Assembly (NCBI GenBank): GCA_905221605.1
Contig: CAJNDS010000102.1
Span: 646,501-706,500 of the forward strand
Direction: 5' to 3'
Source of the DNA: Symbiodinium natans
Lineage: Eukaryota > Sar > Dinophyceae > Suessiales > Symbiodiniaceae
DNA length: 60,000 nt
Shown: piece after piece, positions 1-9,690 of the stretch
How the letters are laid out: every line of letters begins with the position of its first letter
Numbering within the stretch: the stretch's first letter is position 1
Program-made: the position numbers and the translations under genes
The notes under the pieces: model-generated
The model's input: the letters and a program-made list of their open reading frames with translations, nothing else
Told to the model about the DNA's origin: nothing
The model's database searches: none

Positions 1-690
1 TGGCTACCTTTGAAATTCACCGAAAGGTAGATCCCATGGTTCGGCGCCATATGCAAAGCCCCCGGCGGATCTTTGCATGTGCAAGCGGTCCTGGCATGTT
101 GGAGCTCTGTTGGGGGTGTCACCAACCACAAAACATCTCCTCTCTTTCTCTCTCTCTCGCTCACGCTCATCATAATCGTAAGTTTCATGGTATTAGAAAA
201 CCAAAACACCACGTACCAATGGGAGTCTCTCATGGGTCTTTACGGGTTCCACAAAGGTTCCTCCTAATCATTCCAAATCTATATTGCTATATGAGTCGTT
301 CTCTAAATTAGGGTCCTTTTGTAGGTCCCCAAAATAGTACGACACCCTTAGAAAAAGGATCCTAGAAGGCACCCGAAGTTAGACAACTACCCATGTTAAA
401 TAAAGGAATATAGGATTTCCAATCTTTGCTTTGTTGCGAAACGGCTATACAAGCTGCTTAGCATCTCTGGCCTAGCCTCACGGCTGTCGCAGATGAGGTG
501 CTGGTGCGCCACCTGAGGTTTGAAGCGGCCGTCAAGCTCTGGTAGTATATGATGCATATGACGCAGCTTGCGCCGTCCTTCTCCCCATCCTTCACCTTGT
601 CATTGTCCTACATCCTGGCACATTCAAGCTACAAGTGATAGCTTCGAAATCCCGAACCAGCGTAGATGCAAATAGTGTCGTAAAACAGCC
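1..690. other. No gene recognised; short CT-rich microsatellite
   Basis: I see no convincing coding sequence here. A CT-rich tract lies at about 138-160. The short open frames in this stretch have no recognisable motif and no consistent codon pattern. Confidence 0.5.
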
Positions 691-1075
691 TTGCGCCGAT
701 ACCCCGATGGGCCCCGATACGCCGGTACGCCCCCCCCCCCCCCATACGCCGATACGCCGGTACGCCGATACGCCGGTACGCCAGTACGCCGGTACGTCGG
801 TACGGGGCGCGCGGGAAGCAAATACGCCAGTACGCCGATACGCCGGTACGCCGGTATGGAGTCAAATACGCCGATACGCCGATACGCCGGTACGGGGCGC
901 ACGGGAAATACGCCGATACGCCGATACGCCGGTACGGGGCGTGCGGGAGGGAAATACACCGATACGCCGATACGCCGATACGCCGATACGCCGATACGCC
1001 GGCACGGGGCACGCGGGAGGGAAATACGCCGATACGCCTATACGCCGATACGCCTATACGCCGGTACGCCGGCTG
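691..1075. repeat. 8-bp satellite array (GATACGCC)n with higher-order units
   Basis: The plus strand is built of GATACGCC and its variant GGTACGCC, repeated for about 380 bp. Blocks of 3-6 units are separated by a GC-rich spacer that itself recurs (GGTACGGGGCGCGCGGGA and variants near 795, 890, 935 and 1000), so there is a higher-order repeat. Because 8 is not a multiple of 3, every frame stays open and reads as an 8-residue peptide repeat of the YADTPIRR type. That is an artefact of the satellite, not evidence of a gene. Confidence 0.9.
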
Positions 1076-1076
1076 A

Positions 1077-1135
1077 GAAGGGGGGGAGGGGAAGAGGGGG
1101 GGCGGAGGGGGGGGGGGGGAGGGGGCGGCGGTGGC
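1077..1135. repeat. G-rich low-complexity tract
   Basis: This is an almost pure purine tract with many runs of four or more G on the plus strand, directly at the end of the 8-bp satellite. It could form G-quadruplexes. It separates the first satellite array from the inverted second array further on. Confidence 0.75.
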
Positions 1136-1499
1136 AGGGTGCGGGGGCAGGGCATCGTGGACCGTCGGCCTCCTCCCTCCCCCCGCTCTTCAGCCGTCCG
1201 CCCCCCAACCCCGTCAAATTAAGCAATGTGACGGGGTTGGGGGCCCACTGTGGTTTGATGGGATTTAGTGGCCCCCAGACCCACCCTGCAGCTTTACCCA
1301 TAGTTCTTGGTGCTTAGGTTTGCAGGGTTTAGGGTTTAGGATTCAGGAAGTGCCAGGTTTGATGGTCGAGGGCTGTGGATTTCGGGCTGCGCTTGGCTGT
1401 CACAGGTCCGGGTTTCCGATTTCAGGGGTGTTGCCCAGGGTTCAGCCCGTGTGCGCCATGGTATATCTCAGGCGTGCAGCGTCCGGCACCGGGGGGGGG

Positions 1500-2230
1500 T
1501 GGCAAGTGGTGCACCGGTGTATGGATGTATCGGTGCGGGCGTTGCGCCGTCGGGGGATTGGGGGGGGGGGATGGGGTAGTGCGCCGTCCGGGGAAAAGGG
1601 CGTATACCGGTGTATCGGTGCATGGGTGTATAGGCGCGGGCGTGCGCCGTCTTGACTGGGGTGCGGGTGAACAGATGTTTCCGGGGCGGGTGGTGTACCG
1701 CTGCACCGTATCGGTGCGCCTCCGCGCCGATGCGCCAATACGCGCACGGCCGGACCGGCATACCGGTGTATCGGTGTATCGGTGCGGGTGTGCGCCGTTC
1801 GGCGCCCCGGGGGGGGGGGGGGGGGGGCGTATCGGCGTATCGGTGTATCGGTGTATCGGTGCGGGCGTGCGCCGTTCGGCCCCTGGGGGGGGCGTATCGG
1901 TGTATCGGTGTATGGGTGTATCGGTGTATCGGTGCGGGCGTGCGCCGTTCGGCCCCCGGCGGGGGGGGCGTACCGGTGTATCGGTGTATCGGTGTATCGG
2001 TGCGGGCGTGCGCCGTCGGGGCGCCCGGGGGGGGGGGTACCGGTGTATCGGTGTGTCAGTGCTGGCGTGCTGGGGCGCGGGTGAACAGATGCACTGGGGC
2101 GGGTGGTGTACCGCTGCACCGTATCGGTGCGCCGATATGCCGATACGCCGATACGCCGGAACGCCGGACGGAGCGCGCGGCCGGACCGGTTTATCGGTGT
2201 ATCGATGTGTATCGGTGTATCGGTGCGGGG
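1500..2230. repeat. Inverted 8-bp satellite array (GGTGTATC)n with ~60-75 bp higher-order units
   Basis: The plus strand repeats GGTGTATC. Its complement, GATACACC, differs by one base from the GATACGCC unit at 691-1075, so this is the same satellite in opposite orientation with a CG to CA change. Units are grouped in blocks divided by a spacer containing GCGGGCGTGCGCCGTTCGG and a long G run (about 1790-1830, 1880, 1955, 2030). A short patch at 2130-2165 is back in the GATACGCC orientation. The long open frames across it are repeat artefacts. Confidence 0.88.
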
Positions 2231-3033
2231 CTGTTTATACGACGCTCTCTCCGTCTACCCTGGAACATCCCTGCCTTGTCACCATGTTGCGCACGATATC
2301 TCGCTTCAAGATTTCGGCCTGACATGGGCAGCGGTGCAAAAGTGTTCCTGTGAAGAGGCGGCATCGTGGCATCGGAATGTTTGCCAGGGCACAGCAGTTG
2401 GTCTTGTTGTCGGGATTCCTGGAACGAGCTCCTGAAGAGTAGACCGCGGGGTCCAAAAAACGGTCCAAACTCGTCCACCCAGGCCTTTGCAATCGTCATC
2501 ATGTCTTGGTACTTGCTGGGCTTCACCTGGCCACTAGATGCAAAAACGACCAGAAAGCTTGGTCGAAAAAGGTTTCTGTTTGGGCCTCTAGTGGCTGGTG
2601 ATGAATCTTGTAGATCAGCCGCTTCCTCCATGCAGAGCCGAGAGCAGAGAGCAGAGCCCTAAACCCTAAACCTCTCTATCTTATAGCAACTTAAACTTTA
2701 ATGACTTCGTGGCCCAAGGCCGTTTCTTCGTGTGGCCTAAGGCCATTATTCAAGGCCGGGTTTAGGGTTTAGGGCCTAGGGCTTTTGGCTTTAGGGTTGA
2801 GGGGCCTACGCGGGCCCTCCTACGGTTTTGGGGGCCTCGGGCCTGGCATTGAGCAATGTAGTCTAACACATGAGCTTTCACGCCCCAATAAGTGAAGCAA
2901 GTCTATACTTCAAGTTAACGGTGGAAGATACATGCGAAATTCCTTGAATCTTGGATTGGTCCCCCAATAAGCAAAGCAACATGTACTATTGCAACATATC
3001 AGCTTTCACGCCCCAATAAGCCTTTTCAGGACT
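2231..3033. other. Intergenic stretch with telomere-like motifs and a 20-bp direct repeat
   Basis: No gene is supported. Short CCCTAAA/TTTAGGG motifs occur near 2655 and 2760. The 20-mer AGCTTTCACGCCCCAATAAG occurs at 2873-2892 and again at 3001-3020. A minus-strand open frame at 2191-2631 has no recognisable domain, and its 3' part runs into the satellite, so I do not call it a gene. Confidence 0.5.
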
Positions 3034-4509
3034 TTACTTTGGCTTGGCTCGGCTTGGTTTGGGGGGGTTAGGGGGCTTGGGGCTGGTGGGGGGGGATGCG
3101 CCAAGGCGCAGATCGGTTTCCTCGAAGGCCCTCCTCCTGCAACAGCAAAATATCAGCAGCACAATTGACTGCGCAGCACCTCGACTCTACTCGCTTCCTG
3201 TTGCAGATCTCGTACAGGATGCAGCCCATGCTCCAGATATCGGAGCATGGCGTGTACTCCATCCCGCACAGGATCTCGGGGGCAAGGTAGTGTGGCCTCA
3301 GCACAAACATCTACACAGTAGCCACTGCCATTTCCTCTGAAGAAGAAGCGCAAGTGAGCACTGGGATCCAGTCAGGGGCACCAACGTGCTCCGGAACCTC
3401 TCCGTGGCCAAACCGCTCACCGCCACCAGGGCCGGGGCGGGCGGGGTGGGGCGGGGCGGGGTAGGGGCGGGGGCGGGGCAGCAGGGCAAGGGCGGGCGGC
3501 CAGGGCAGGGCAGCAGGGCAGGGCAGGGCAGGGCAAGCCACTGTGCATTCAAGCACCTGGGAGGGGATCAACGGAGCAAGCCCACAAAAGAGCTCACACC
3601 CTGCCTTGTCGATCTGAAACTCGCCAATGCGGATGTCGCCTAAGTCAACCGGGCCACGAGCACCTCAAGAAAACTCTCCACTGTCGAGGCAATGGCTGCT
3701 CTTCGACAAGAACAGAATTTCGGGCTTCAGATCTCTGTGGAGGATGTGGAGGTCGTGGACATACTTCAAGGCGAGAATGGCCTGTCCGGCCATTCTGAGA
3801 AGTATGAAGAAGGTGAGGTCTCCTTGTTGGAGAGGCCACGGAGCCTGAGTAAACCACTTCACCACCAGATCCTTTGGAAACATCTTCGACAACTGCCTGA
3901 GTCGCTGAGAAAACACACAGACAGCCGCTAGCGCTGCAGTGGCGGCGACCCACACCTTGCTTTCTGAATTCTTCCCGCAAGATCGCCTCCTTCACAGTAG
4001 TCCATGACGATACAAAGCCAGCCATCCTTGCACGATGCTTCGTGTCGTCGAGCAGGATAAGACTATCTGTGCCTCGATGAAGCCCTCCCGGCAGCGCAGC
4101 ACGTGAGGATGCCGCAGCCATGTCAGTGCCTGACACCAAGCACATTCAAGCCGGGGCTCCCCATCAGCATATAAGTTTTTTCCGCAAGCCTTGACTTCGT
4201 CCAAGACATCAATTTCTCCTCCTTCAACACGTGCAGTATTGACCATGGCCTGGCGACGCCAGATTTTGAAGCTGATCCTGCAGCTGGACATCAAATCCCC
4301 CTTGCCTTGGTGTCCGGCTCCTTGTCGGTATCGTGCTTGCACAGGATGGCTGCTCCGAAGGAGCCCTCGCGAACCTCGTTTTGGGGCACAGCGGTCCTTG
4401 ATGATTGTATAGTCGTGCTTGCCTGGGAAAGCACTCGCGGCAAATGGAGCGCCACCAACGTGACGAGTGCAACGAGGAGAAGACCCAGAGCTGCCACGAT
4501 GTCGGCCAT
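3034..4509 (-). CDS. NEK-like protein kinase (probably inactive), multi-exon with GC-AG introns
   Basis: Exons, read on the minus strand: 4509-4306, 4249-4190, 4129-4073, 4026-3961, 3904-3845, 3781-3700, 3639-3605, then 3296-3195 and 3136-3034 (TAA). Introns between the first seven are 46-63 nt, all GC-AG, and every joint keeps frame. The product starts at ATG 4509 with a hydrophobic N-terminal segment (about residues 4-25). It then has a glycine-loop remnant EVREGSFGAA, a beta-3 lysine in DTKAMVN, LRHPHVLRCREGFIE, IVMDYCEGGDLAGRI, WFTQAILALKYVHD, HRDLKPEILFL, YLAPEI, SDIWSMGC and AFEETDLR. This order is that of NEK-family kinases. The catalytic-loop Asn after KPE is missing, DFG reads EFQ, and the first loop glycine is changed, so phosphotransfer is doubtful. 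The activation-loop exon between 3604 and 3297 could not be joined cleanly. The C-lobe ends in a Pro/Lys-rich tail after AFEETDLR, so the gene may be truncated. The family call is firm; activity and the 3' end are not. Confidence 0.8.
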
Positions 4510-5804
4510 CAGTCAAGAGCTGTGGGGTCGGACCCCTGCGCCCGTACCCCTCAGAGCTCTTGGCTGGCTACTCTTGACCCACAGGCTTGCTGGTTCGCTG
4601 CTCAAGTGTTGTGCATGCCAGCAATTCCAGGTGTGCCAAGCCCAAAGATAGGTCTGTCACATGTCCTTTGCAACGATCATGGCAACAAAGTGGCACGCTT
4701 TTCCTTAATTTCGTTGACTCGGTAGTGTAACCGCATGGCTTCCAAGCATGTCTTCCCTTGCCATGGAGATTTTCCGGAAATCAACTTCTATGTGATTCGT
4801 GACACTGGGCAAGTCTTATGGGCTGTGACGCCTGTTTTTCATGCAGTCCATGGTCACAACCCCAACAGGACATCTGTCAGTGTGTCTTGAGACTGAGACA
4901 GGAGTGCGTTTAGATGTCCAGAGGCGTCTTTGCTATCCGCTGTGTCCGTCAGGAGGTACAGTGCGGTCATCTCCAAATCCAAGAAGCAGCTTCACGACAC
5001 CCATTCTCGACTTTACCCGGATTGCCGTGCTCCCCAAATTTTTGCTTCTGCACCAAACTTGTGACAGTCATGCAGCTTGCAGCGCTACAGGGATTGATGC
5101 AGTACGGGGTTCAAGTTCCAAGCCAAACTCAAGGTTCAGAACAGCCAGCAGAACCGCAAAGCCATCTACGACCCCGAGCTCGTTGACAACAAAGTCTTGG
5201 ACGACCGGGTAGCTGATACGTGTTCTTGCACATCCATGCTTGCAGCTCAGCTTGTAAGCTGGACTTGTTCACGCAAGCGGACCGATAGTCGTGCCTTGAA
5301 GACTCTCGGCGTCAATTAGCCTGGTTGTCCATCGCCTCTGCATGCTAGTATAAGTGGCCTGTGCTTGGCGGAGGCCGGCTCAATGCTTGCGTGACTGGTT
5401 GCAGAGAATCAGTTCAGTTGCTGGCCTCCAGCAGCTGACTTTGATGCAGGCCGGCCACAGTAATCAGTAGGCAGACAAGCTGGTGGCTCTTGTAGCCACG
5501 TGTTTCAGTTCACTGCTTGAAGGTGCCGCTGGCTATCCGAAATGGCAAGGCGTGCCTTGCCCAGCAGCTCAATGCTGAGTCAGATATCCATGTGGCGGCC
5601 GTTCATGGACTGGTGGCAGCAGCAGCTTGAAGAATTGCAGTCCTCTGCAGACAGTTCATCGATCTGCTCTTTGAATGTTCCTCGTCTCGAGAAGTGTTTG
5701 TCATGACACTGCCTACAATTCAACAAATTTGAATCTGAAGTTAGCCTGAAGTGCAGTTTGTCCGCCAGACCTCCTTTCCCTCTGTCGGCGAACTGGTGGC
5801 TATG
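4510..5804. other. No gene recognised
   Basis: About 1.3 kb between the kinase start and the retroelement stop codon. The plus-strand frames at 4841-5212 and 4914-5186 overlap each other and show no known motif. A tract resembling the 3' trailer of the retroelement could lie here, but I see no poly(A) tail, LTR or target-site duplication. Confidence 0.4.
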
Positions 5805-8800
5805 CTACTGTTCAATGGAAGTGACGCGTGCCTTGCTGCTGGCTACAGCTTCGTACAACAGATTCTGAAGCATGTCCCAACCTTTGTGTTCACAGCTATG
5901 CACTAGTCCGTTACGAATGCACAAAGCCCGAATATGAAATAAGAAGCACGCGGTCACTTTTTCACATTGGCAGAAAGCAGATCCAGATCGGCTGAAAGCA
6001 GGAGCAACGGACTTAGCCGATAGGAGAGAAATGCTGGACCGGAGTACACCAAAGTTTTCAGGCGGATGCTTGACCCGACAGGGTAACGGAGGCCGGCATT
6101 TTTCAAGCACACGCCAGGTATCCAGTTCAAGAGGGTACGTGTAAGTCCGCAGATCCGCAGGGAAGACAGACCAGGGGACGGCGCAGATTTGATCAGGTGC
6201 AAAGCCAAGTAAGCTAGGGTCACAAGCACGGCTGAGCGCGTCGGCCAAGTCCTTCTTAAAGCCAGGCACATGATCTGTGTGAACCGAAATGTATTGACGC
6301 TCTTGCAGGAGGAAGAAAGAGCGGAGAAGAGCACAGAGTCCTTTGGCCAAGGAAAGACCCTTCCAAGACGCGGAGTCCGAGGCGGAGTTGTCGCATCGGA
6401 ATGTCACATGCACTGGTGGGTGTCCGGATGGGAACAGGCATGATAACAAATGCAGAAGGCCGCACTGCGACAACAGTTCCCAGGCTGCGATGTAGTGTTG
6501 CGGCGAGCCGTCAAGCGGGAACCAAGGGAACATGTCATGCAACTGGGTGCGAGAGAATGTATTCTGAAAGTACAAGCACTTCCCGCAGGGAAGACGCACA
6601 AAACCACCAAGGCCCGCGGAATCACCAAATGCACAGGCATCGGCAAATGCTTCGCACTCAAAGTGAGGCCAGAGGTGAAGCGAGCGCAGATCAGTGCCGG
6701 AGCGGCAGATATGAAGCCACATGGTCATAACTTCACGCGACGCATCGGAAAGAATGCGATCCGGTGAGCTCGGATCAGAAATTTGGATCCACAGACGGCG
6801 TGTGTTGTTGGGAAAAGCGACCAAGTCTGCTTTGCTGCGCACAACATCATGGGCCACGCGGTAAAGTCGAGCCCCAGGCGGGGCCGAGGCGAGCCCGGTT
6901 TGGGAGACCACCAACAGGTCATCAGAGAGAGCAGCACACAGAGATGACCAGGCGTCTGGGGACAGCGGGACATGCACCAGAGGAGGGCAATATTGATCCG
7001 CGTAAAGTGGAGCCAAAGACGGCCGAAAGGGTCGGAAGAGATTAGACAGCCAGAGAAGCTTGCCTGTGAGCTTTTCCAACGCGGACAAAGAAAGCTTCTG
7101 CAAGTCACGACATTGGTGAGGCAAAAGCAGCAAGCGCTGGAGTTTGGCGGGATCCAGGCGGACCGTGTATGTGCGGAAGTCAAACTGCCAGCCGATCCAG
7201 GAGACTCGGGTTGACAGTTTGGCTTTGCGCCAGCTCATTGGAACACGCAAGACCTGAAGGAGGACCACCAAAAGGCTGGCCATAAGTGGCGCGGAAGACT
7301 TCTCAAGGAGCGCGAGAATGTCATCGACATAGATCAGGGCGGAGTGCGGGAGCCACCGGAACTTATGTGTCAAGCGCACCAGCAGACCTGCAACGCGGGC
7401 CCAGTAAAAGCCAGAGGCCCGAGCCCCGAAGTTCAGGGTCAGGCATTGATACAGGCGGCCACAGTGGCGGAAACAGAGAAGTCCTTGGTCTGCGGGCAGA
7501 GTTTTGAGGCGTCTGTGCGCCTTACTGACATCTAAGACGAGAGCACAGAACCGCTCAGATGAGTCTGCCAGCGGCACACACCGACGGACGTCGGATAGCA
7601 TGGGATTCGCTGAACGGTTAGGCAAATGCGTCCGGGCAGTCGCCCCGGAGATGAAACTGTCAACGACTAGGCGCGGCGGTCGAGAGTCTGACAGTACCAC
7701 ACCTAGCTTACCAACCGCAGTATGCCGGCACCGGCTCCGTAGCTCAGAGTCTTTGCCGGGCACCACTCGGATCCACCCTTGTTGAAGTTCATCACCAAGC
7801 AGTTCATCGACTACCTGTGGGTGGTCCAGAGCGGATTTCCAGGCTGATTCGCAATGTTCCAGCGGGGAGACCACTGTCGGCTCATGCAACGATATATGCA
7901 TGACCGGGCATGGTGGGATGGGGGCAGCGAAGCCCAGCGGAATTCCTTCGCGAAGATTTCGGAAGAGGCCGGCGTCCGGATCCTTGCCAATAAGCGAGAG
8001 GGCATGCCAGAGATTCAAACGGAAGGGTTGACCTTCAACGTGCAACAGAGACGCCCAAGTTGCGGGACATTGAACGCGCAAGAAGGCACGTAGATCATTG
8101 AGGAATGGCAGCAGCTCGTCGTCAGTCAGGGGTGGTTGTTTCGAGCCTGACGACAACGCGTTCACGACTTTGAAAACCAGGCCGGAGTCAGCCAGGTGAG
8201 TTGACCAAACGTGGCGGAAGGTCCGGAAAACATCTTCACTTTGGGGTTTGGCGTGACAAGCTGTGCTGCTGTTGCCGGCCCCATCCTGTATGGGGTAAGG
8301 CGTCGGCGGCCAGGGGAAGCGTGCTGGCAGCAGTTGGAGCCACGTTTGGGCCGTGAATTCCCGGTCCATGATGGAGAGGAAAGGGACACAAAGCGCTGCG
8401 AGAGAGCGTGCCAGGGAGGCGGGGTAACACGCAGTGTCACGGGTACGGAAACTGCCATCCGGGTTGCGAACACCTGAAAGCCGCACATGGTAATCAGCAA
8501 CATGGGGGCAGACAGACGCCAGCGCGGCAATGATCGGTGGGTTACACCAGAAAAGCCAAGATTTGTAAACATCGAGACCGTGCTGGCAGGCGGCGACAGC
8601 AGCCCCGAATGGGGAGTGCGCACGAACCCAGGACATGACCTGCCGGTTAAGCCAAAGAATGCTGGAAACAGGGTTCTCCAGGATGATAAGGCCTCCTTGT
8701 GAGGCGACCAGTGCCAAAAGGACCCTGGTTCGTTCATGAAGCAGGGCGGACGTGTGAAGCTCTCGACTCTGCCGAGCGGAGAGAGTGGGAAGACCGGTCG

Positions 8801-9192
8801 GAAAGGCCGGAGTGCGGACAGGTGCAGGACCAGGAGGCAACAGACGTGCGCGTGAGAAAGCCGCGCACGGCGCAAGGAGGCGCGGCGCAACACGCGCCCA
8901 CACCACCGGAAGAGCACAAACGACACAGCAGGGCAAGGTGTCATCATCTGCAATATCCAACGCTGAACCGGCAAGTAAGTCAACAGGTTCGAAGCGGGCC
9001 AAGGAGGGGCTCTTTGATGGCTGAATAAACCGGCGCGGATGCGCCCGAAAAGAGGTCCAAAAAGATCCGGGCGGGCGGCAGTGTAGGGTGGTTGCTCGGA
9101 GGCAGGGCGCCGGTCGCATTGTGAGTTTGCAGGCGGGTTGACACAGGGGCCGATGAAGTGGGTGGAGCTGCAGGGCAGGGCACAGGTGGCAC
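5805..9192 (-). CDS. Methyltransferase-like + reverse transcriptase + RNase H polyprotein of a retroelement
   Basis: A single open frame runs from about 9236 to 5805 (1143 codons; the first codon there is GTG, so the true start is unclear). It contains, in order, a C5-methyltransferase-like region with APCAAFSRAR (residues 122-131, motif IV-like Pro-Cys) and IILENPVSSILW (184-195, motif VI-like ENP). Next comes a reverse transcriptase with VLDVSKAHRRL (about 567-577) and the catalytic YVDD (636-639). It ends with an RNase H with D866, E920, D949 and D999 in AFADACA, AAWELL, RCDN and LADALSRA. Motif I of the methyltransferase (FLDLFSGAS, about 9066-9040) lies in another frame that opens at 9192; a one-base shift near 9000-9015 links it to FEPVDLLAG. 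The RT/RNase H arrangement resembles DIRS-like elements, but no tyrosine recombinase, integrase or endonuclease is visible. Capture of cytosine methyltransferases by dinoflagellate retrotransposons is established. Whether this copy is mobile is unknown. Confidence 0.8.
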
Positions 9193-9240
9193 GGATGGAC
9201 CGTGGTTAGTGGCTGGGCCTGCGGGGCTCTGTGCACACGC
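5805..9240 (-). mobile_element. MTase-RT-RNase H retroelement, probably incomplete at both ends
   Basis: The element is bounded here only by its coding sequence. No long terminal repeats, target-site duplication or poly(A) tail could be seen. Upstream it abuts an AT dinucleotide run and an A/C-rich block, beyond which lies the Copia-type element in the same orientation. The two may be neighbours by chance, nested, or remnants of one composite. Confidence 0.6.
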
Positions 9241-9338
9241 TAAACCCTGGGCTGGCGCATTGTCATGACTGGGGAGATCAATCGCTCAGAAATGCACTGA
9301 ACGTGCGGCGCTATGAATGATACGGTATAACTGCGCAA

Positions 9339-9340
<2 letters not shown>

Positions 9341-9377
<37 letters not shown>
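9341..9377. repeat. (AT)n microsatellite
   Basis: An uninterrupted TA/AT dinucleotide run of about 37 bp, followed by GGTACCCCCCCC. The YIYIYI open frames on both strands are artefacts of it. Confidence 0.95.
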
Positions 9378-9378
<1 letters not shown>

Positions 9379-9424
9379 TACCCCCCCCATGTATCCACGC
9401 TTTTCTGGTGTTGGCCTGAGTAAA

Positions 9425-9690
9425 AACCAAACAATTTATTTTAAAAAAAACGGAGAGACTAATCCCGTTGTTCCGAGTCCTACAAAACCACCAAAAAAAA
9501 ACCCCAAAAAAAAAAGAAACAAAAAAACCAAAAAAAATTAAAATTTGGGGCACTAGGATCCGGACCCGGGGGACTAGTCTCCCATTTTTTTGTGGTTTTG
9601 AGAAGTTTTTTTTGGGTTCCGTGTCCCGGGGAAGGGGGGGGGGAGTACCCAAAAAACCAAAAAAACCCCAAAAAAAAACAAAAACGGGCT
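9425..9690. repeat. A/C-rich low-complexity block replacing the 3' end of the Copia element
   Basis: Two stretches of runs such as CCAAAAAAAAACCCCAAAA (about 9490-9540 and 9650-9685) flank a GC-rich core (9545-9640) containing GGGGGACTAGTCTCCC, a near-perfect palindrome, and a 10-G run. Integrase coding ends abruptly where this block begins. It could be a retroposed tail, a tandem-repeat expansion or a local assembly artefact. Confidence 0.65.

Noticed and set aside
629-1317. Long overlapping open frames on both strands across 624-1317 and 1375-2353, giving YADTPIRR- or IGVSVYRC-like peptides
   Set aside because: They are the translation of an 8-bp satellite, which is open in all frames. There is no independent coding evidence.
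3645-4145. 166-codon minus frame within the NEK-like gene
   Set aside because: It reads through introns in the wrong frame. The kinase motifs appear only after removing the GC-AG introns.
5805-9236. Classification as an ordinary Copia or Gypsy pol
   Set aside because: There is no integrase or protease, and the RNase H and RT spacing is closer to DIRS-like elements. The exact clade needs a phylogeny.
9541-9600. GGATCC, CCCGGG and ACTAGT close together, like a cloning polylinker
   Set aside because: Only three six-base sites are present and there is no vector sequence around them. Chance within a GC-rich palindromic core is more likely, though read support was not checkable.
9240-9652. Frames with IYIYIYIY and Lys/Pro-rich runs
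   Set aside because: They arise from the AT microsatellite and the A/C-rich block.
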